Below, piece after piece: positions 61,621 to 64,000 of a stretch of DNA of 64,000 nucleotides. The DNA is from Sediminibacterium soli (lineage in GTDB: Bacteria > Bacteroidota > Bacteroidia > Chitinophagales > Chitinophagaceae). The stretch lies in NCBI RefSeq assembly GCF_009939225.1, contig NZ_JAACJR010000006.1:677828-741827 (forward strand), read 5' to 3'. The notes beneath the pieces are model-generated. The model had not been told where the DNA came from. It did no database searches and saw nothing but the letters and a program-made list of their open reading frames with translations. A program made the translations under genes and the position numbers. Numbering within the stretch: the stretch's first letter is position 1; every line of letters begins with the position of its first letter.

Positions 61621-63121
61621 ACGTGAGGATGGCAGGCCAGTCTGCGATAAACCCGATCGCTGCTTTCATGTCTGTATGCAGCAGCCTGTCGGATTCATTG
61701 AAGCTTACCTTTTGGCGGAAGGCGGTGAGCAGCTCTTCCAGCACGGGTGAAGAAACCGCGGGTCTGCGGAATTCCATTGCCTGCGCCGCGCTGAGGAGTT
61801 CGATGGCCAGCACTTTTTCCACGTTGCTGATCACGCGCAGGCATTTGGTGGCCGCATTGGCGCCCATACTTACATGGTCTTCCTGGTTGTTGGAAGAGGA
61901 AATACTGTCTACCGATGCCGGCGTGCACAATTGTTTATTCTCGCTTACGATGCCTGCCGCCGTATACTGCGGTATCATGAACCCCGAATTGAGTCCTGCA
62001 TCTTTTACCAGGAACAGCGGCAATCCTCTTTGTCCGCTGATCAGCTGGTAGGTTCTTCTCTCCGAAATATTGGCCAGTTCGCTCATGGCAATGGCAAAAT
62101 AATCGAGTACCAGCGCCAATGGCTGTCCGTGAAAATTACCGCCGCTCACCACCAGGTCGTCCTCGGGAAAAATATTCGGGTTATCGGTTACCGAATTGAT
62201 CTCGCGCAGCATCACAGCCAGCACATGGTCAAAAGCATCTTTGGTGGCGCCGTGTACCTGGGGTACGCAACGGAAGGAATACGGATCCTGCACCTGTTTT
62301 TTAGGTTGGGATGCGATGCCGCTTCCGGAGAGATGCCGCCGCAGCTGTGCAGCCGTATCCACCTGGCCCTTGTGCTGTCGTATGGCATGGATATGTTCGT
62401 CAAAAGGTTCGGTGATCCCGTCAAATGCATCAAAGGAAAGCGCGGCCACCAGGTCGGCCATAGCGATCAGGTGCTCGGCTTTTTTGAGACAGTACATGCC
62501 ATACGCGCTCATAAACTGCGTGCCGTTGATCAGGGCCAGTCCTTCCTTGCTCTGCAGGTGAATGGGTTCCCAGCCAAACTTTGCCAGCACTTCCGAAGAA
62601 GGCATTTTCTTCCCGTCATGGTGCACTTCGCCCAGACCCAGCAGGGGCAGACTCAGGTGACTGAGCGGCGCAAGATCGCCCGAAGCGCCCAGGGAACCCT
62701 GTGTGTATATAACAGGCAGCACATCGTGGTTATACATGTACATCAGCCTGATCACGGTGGCGATCTGCACACCGCTGTTGCCATAGCTGAGCGATTTGAT
62801 CTTGAGCATCAGCATCAGTTTCACAATATCCCGGGGCACTTCCTCGCCGAGGCCGCAGGCATGCGATACGATCAGGTTGTACTGCAGCTGTTCTATCTGG
62901 CTGGCATCGATCTTCACGTTCTGCAAAAAGCCGAAGCCGGTATTGATGCCATAATACTGCCGGTCTTTTTCCTCCATTTTACGGTCCAGGTACCCGCGGC
63001 AGGCCAGTATCCGCTCATGCGCATCGAAAGTGATCGATACCAGCTGCTCGTAATCCAGCAGGTTCTTTACCTGTTGAAAATTGAGCCATTTACGGTCGAG
63101 CGGCAGATAGTTGTAGCTCAT
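61610..63121 (-). CDS. hutH: Histidine ammonia-lyase
   Basis: This 503-residue enzyme deaminates histidine to urocanate, the first step of the Hut pathway. The MIO cofactor forms from Ala-Ser-Gly in QGSLGASGDLAPLSH (near residues 143-145). FHGQPLALVLDYFAIAMSEL and the later SSSNNQEDHVSMGANAA are typical. I use MSYNYLPLD at 63121, not the upstream Met at 63139. The last residues TSQV come from the GTGAG repeat, so the C-terminus is set by it. A perfect -7 TACATTTG lies upstream (63144-63137). hutI and hutG are at the other end of the window. Confidence 0.95.
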   Translation of the reverse strand: MSYNYLPLDRKWLNFQQVKNLLDYEQLVSITFDAHERILACRGYLDRKMEEKDRQYYGINTGFGFLQNVKIDASQIEQLQYNLIVSHACGLGEEVPRDIVKLMLMLKIKSLSYGNSGVQIATVIRLMYMYNHDVLPVIYTQGSLGASGDLAPLSHLSLPLLGLGEVHHDGKKMPSSEVLAKFGWEPIHLQSKEGLALINGTQFMSAYGMYCLKKAEHLIAMADLVAALSFDAFDGITEPFDEHIHAIRQHKGQVDTAAQLRRHLSGSGIASQPKKQVQDPYSFRCVPQVHGATKDAFDHVLAVMLREINSVTDNPNIFPEDDLVVSGGNFHGQPLALVLDYFAIAMSELANISERRTYQLISGQRGLPLFLVKDAGLNSGFMIPQYTAAGIVSENKQLCTPASVDSISSSNNQEDHVSMGANAATKCLRVISNVEKVLAIELLSAAQAMEFRRPAVSSPVLEELLTAFRQKVSFNESDRLLHTDMKAAIGFIADWPAILTSQV

Positions 63122-63136
63122 GAGGAATCGTTTGGG

Positions 63137-63144
63137 CAAATGTA
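63137..63144 (-). promoter_or_regulatory. -7 element upstream of hutH
   Basis: TACATTTG on the minus strand, perfect TAnnTTTG, 15 bases before the start codon. The -33 box would fall in a GTGAG repeat and is not recognisable. Confidence 0.45.
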
Positions 63145-63158
63145 GGGGAAACTTGAAA

Positions 63159-63190
63159 ACGTGAGGGGTGAGACCTGAGTTGGCGTGAGG
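63159..63190. repeat. Short GTGAG-type repeat
   Basis: Repeats of the units ACGTGAG, GGTGAG, CCTGAG and GCGTGAG lie just upstream of hutH. They abut the gene remnant that starts at 63191. Confidence 0.55.
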
Positions 63191-63286
63191 GACGTTATGA
63201 ATGGCATTGCTTATGATTCAGTTAGTAAAAAGCTTTTTGTTACTGGAAAACTTTGGCCATTTATATTCCAAATTGCAGTTCATTAA
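63191..63286 (+). pseudogene. Remnant of a glutaminyl-peptide cyclotransferase gene (C-terminal end)
   Basis: About 31 codons read [16 protein letters not shown] and then [15 protein letters not shown], followed by TAA. This is the C-terminal pattern of glutaminyl-peptide cyclotransferases (NGIAYD...VTGKxWPxxFEI). No upstream part is present: the fragment starts directly at the edge of a GTGAG repeat. Probably a deletion left only the 3' end. Recognition is from memory of the family, over a short stretch. Confidence 0.55.
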
Positions 63287-63337
63287 TATCAATAATGGCC
63301 TATAATGAGATGATTAAATTATATTAAACATTTTTAG

Positions 63338-63371
63338 GAGAGGATACTAAAGAACTCTTTAGTATCCTCTC
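63338..63371. terminator. Perfect 15-bp hairpin downstream of the Cys-rich peptide gene
   Basis: GAGAGGATACTAAAG, loop AACT, CTTTAGTATCCTCTC. It lies 17 bases past the stop codon of the leftward peptide gene and could end its transcript; it lacks a strong U run, so processing or mRNA protection is an alternative. Confidence 0.6.
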
Positions 63372-63387
63372 ATGATTTTACTCGAAT

Positions 63388-63597
63388 TTAGTTGCAGGTG
63401 ATACAGTATCCAAGTGTAATTCCATTAGAATTGCAACAAACTTCATTGTTACCCCATATAGCACACTCACCATCAAAATAGCAAGTGTGATTTTTTGGGG
63501 GAGGTGGCGGAAGTTCCGAGCCTCCAATCAACATTTTCAACTCATCATTCGATAAGACAATTGCTGAATTGTCTAAGTTGAATTTTTGACTTTTCAT
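63388..63597 (-). CDS. Small Cys-rich peptide with double-glycine leader (putative RiPP/bacteriocin precursor)
   Basis: This 69-residue protein has two parts. The N-terminal leader MKSQKFNLDNSAIVLSNDELKMLIGG is hydrophilic, has the ELKMLIGG end seen in GG-type leaders (as in Bacteroidota precursor peptides and class II bacteriocins), and would be cut after GG by a C39-peptidase transporter. The core starts SELPPPPPKNH and has six Cys in the order C-x5-C-x8-CC-x9-C-x2-C, like a knottin/inhibitor-cystine-knot scaffold. Base composition is much more AT-rich than the neighbours. No transporter or maturation gene is next to it. An orphan precursor is the best reading; it could also be a Cys-rich peptide exported and oxidized without further modification. 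Confidence 0.65.
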   Translation of the reverse strand: MKSQKFNLDNSAIVLSNDELKMLIGGSELPPPPPKNHTCYFDGECAIWGNNEVCCNSNGITLGYCITCN

Positions 63598-63698
63598 TTT
63601 TGATTATTTGAAAGTTACGCCTACTATTTCGGGTTTCGGCTTTCCCTTTTTTTGTTAGTAAGTGCAAGAATGTTTACCTATAGTTTACCCCAAAAACA

Positions 63699-63735
63699 AA
63701 AAAGCCTCACAAGTATTTGACTTGTAAAGCTTTTT
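63699..63735 (-). terminator. Rho-independent terminator after tRNA-Arg(TCT)
   Basis: On the minus strand AAAAAGC...ACAAGT pairs with ACTTGT...GCTTTTT (three mismatches in the middle, five-base loop), followed by TTTTTTGTTTTTG. It closes the tRNA transcript and separates it from the peptide gene. Confidence 0.65.
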
Positions 63736-63747
63736 ATTCTGTATCTG

Positions 63748-63821
63748 TGAACCGGATTGGATTCGAACCAATGACCTGCTGCTTAGAAGGCAGCTGCTCT
63801 ATCCAACTGAGCTACCGGTCC
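63748..63821 (-). tRNA. tRNA-Arg (anticodon TCT)
   Basis: 74 nt with full cloverleaf: acceptor GGACCGG/CCGGTTC (one G-U), D-arm GCTC/GAGC with loop AGTTGGATA, anticodon stem GCTGC/GCAGC with loop CTTCTAA (TCT at 63787 down to 63785), T-stem ATTGG/CCAAT with loop TTCGAAT, discriminator A. CCA is not encoded. Confidence 0.96.
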
Positions 63822-64000
63822 AATAATTTGTTTTATTTCAGAGCCTTTGACCTCCCCGCTTCAGCGGGATGCTCTATCCAACTGAGCTACCGGTCCAATA
63901 ATTTGTTTTATTTCAGAGCCTTTGACCTCCCCGCTTCAGCGGGATGCGCTATCCAGCTGAGCTACCGGTCCAATAATTTGTTTTATTTCAGAGCCTTTGA
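63820..64000 (-). repeat. Tandem 75-bp repeat of 3'-truncated tRNA copies
   Basis: Upstream of tRNA-Arg(TCT), the string CCAATAATTTGTTTTATTTC recurs at 63820, 63895 and 63970: period exactly 75 bp, still going on at the window end. On the minus strand each unit has the tRNA's leader, acceptor 5' half GGACCGG, D-arm, an altered anticodon arm with TCCCGCTGAAGCGGGGA, AGGTC and AAAGG, then stops before the T-loop and joins the next leader. Copy 2 differs in GCGC and CAGCTGG, which breaks one D-stem pair. Not foldable as functional tRNA because the 3' quarter is missing. Confidence 0.85.

Noticed and set aside
60833..63145. Long plus-strand frames opposite glnS and hutH
   Set aside because: Both minus-strand genes are clear housekeeping enzymes with catalytic motifs.
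63338..63371. Hairpin as a riboswitch or small RNA
   Set aside because: Simple perfect stem with a four-base loop and no conserved unpaired core; a 3'-end hairpin of the peptide gene is simpler.
63820..64000. CRISPR array
   Set aside because: The repeat is continuous with no unique spacers, has a 75-bp period, and consists of tRNA-derived sequence.

Overview
The window comes from a Bacteroidota chromosome, most likely of the Chitinophagaceae type. The evidence is the promoter motif TAnnTTTG (sometimes with a TTTG-like -33 box) in front of many genes, the general lack of Shine-Dalgarno sequences, and typical families: NagB/PIG-L fusion, Haem_bd, HYC_CC_PP, DUF3347, OMP_b-brl_3 barrels and a GH9/deacetylase fusion. 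Most of it is ordinary chromosomal gene content. No phage, insertion sequence, transposase, integrase or CRISPR array was seen. Genus assignment is not possible by eye.

Layout. 0-8 kb: start of a lipoprotein gene, an ABC-F ATPase, the histidine-degradation genes hutG and hutI, a CrtA-like protein, and a tandem pair of arginine-deiminase-superfamily enzymes (the second CtlX-like). 8-16 kb: pfkA-pyk, a NagB/PIG-L fusion, a sphingomyelin-synthase-like PAP2 protein, an Omp85-type barrel, a PhyH dioxygenase and a small putative lipoprotein. 16-23 kb: a complete HAE1-type RND pump (adaptor, permease, outer-membrane factor), an SDR and tRNA-Arg(ACG). 23-30 kb: a leftward thiamine operon, thiS-thiC-thiE2/tenI-thiD-thiE-thiG-thiH-thiF, with a promoter placed just ahead of a TPP riboswitch. 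30-39 kb: a leftward heavy-metal (probably copper) efflux cluster: HYC protein, DUF3347 protein, a CusA-type permease split by an in-frame TAG, TolC-type protein, two metal-binding adaptors and a haem-binding protein. 39-50 kb: VOC protein, amidohydrolase, an Ada-like regulator/methyltransferase, GH9-deacetylase fusion, Gfo/Idh oxidoreductase, DUF1080 protein, a CarboxypepD_reg outer-membrane barrel and AlkB. 50-59 kb: small unknown protein, DUF421 protein, TPR histidine kinase, Dabb protein, ferritin, sialate O-acetylesterase, polysaccharide deacetylase, rlmH and rhomboid protease. 58-64 kb: tilS, glnS, hutH, then an AT-rich accessory stretch holding a gene remnant, a small Cys-rich double-glycine-leader peptide gene, tRNA-Arg(TCT) and a tandem array of truncated tRNA copies that runs off the window.

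The most interesting points are: (1) the 69-residue peptide at 63388-63597, with a GG leader and six cysteines in a C-C-CC-C-C knottin-like order; (2) the 75-bp tandem array of 3'-truncated tRNA genes at the right edge; (3) the in-frame stop splitting the CusA-type pump; (4) low-complexity long inverted repeats (GTGAG and ATGGTT families) between genes, one reaching into the hutH stop codon and one abutting a decayed gene; (5) promoters that place TAnnTTTG exactly four bases before start codons, implying leaderless mRNAs. All functional calls rest on reading the sequence and on family knowledge; no searches were run.
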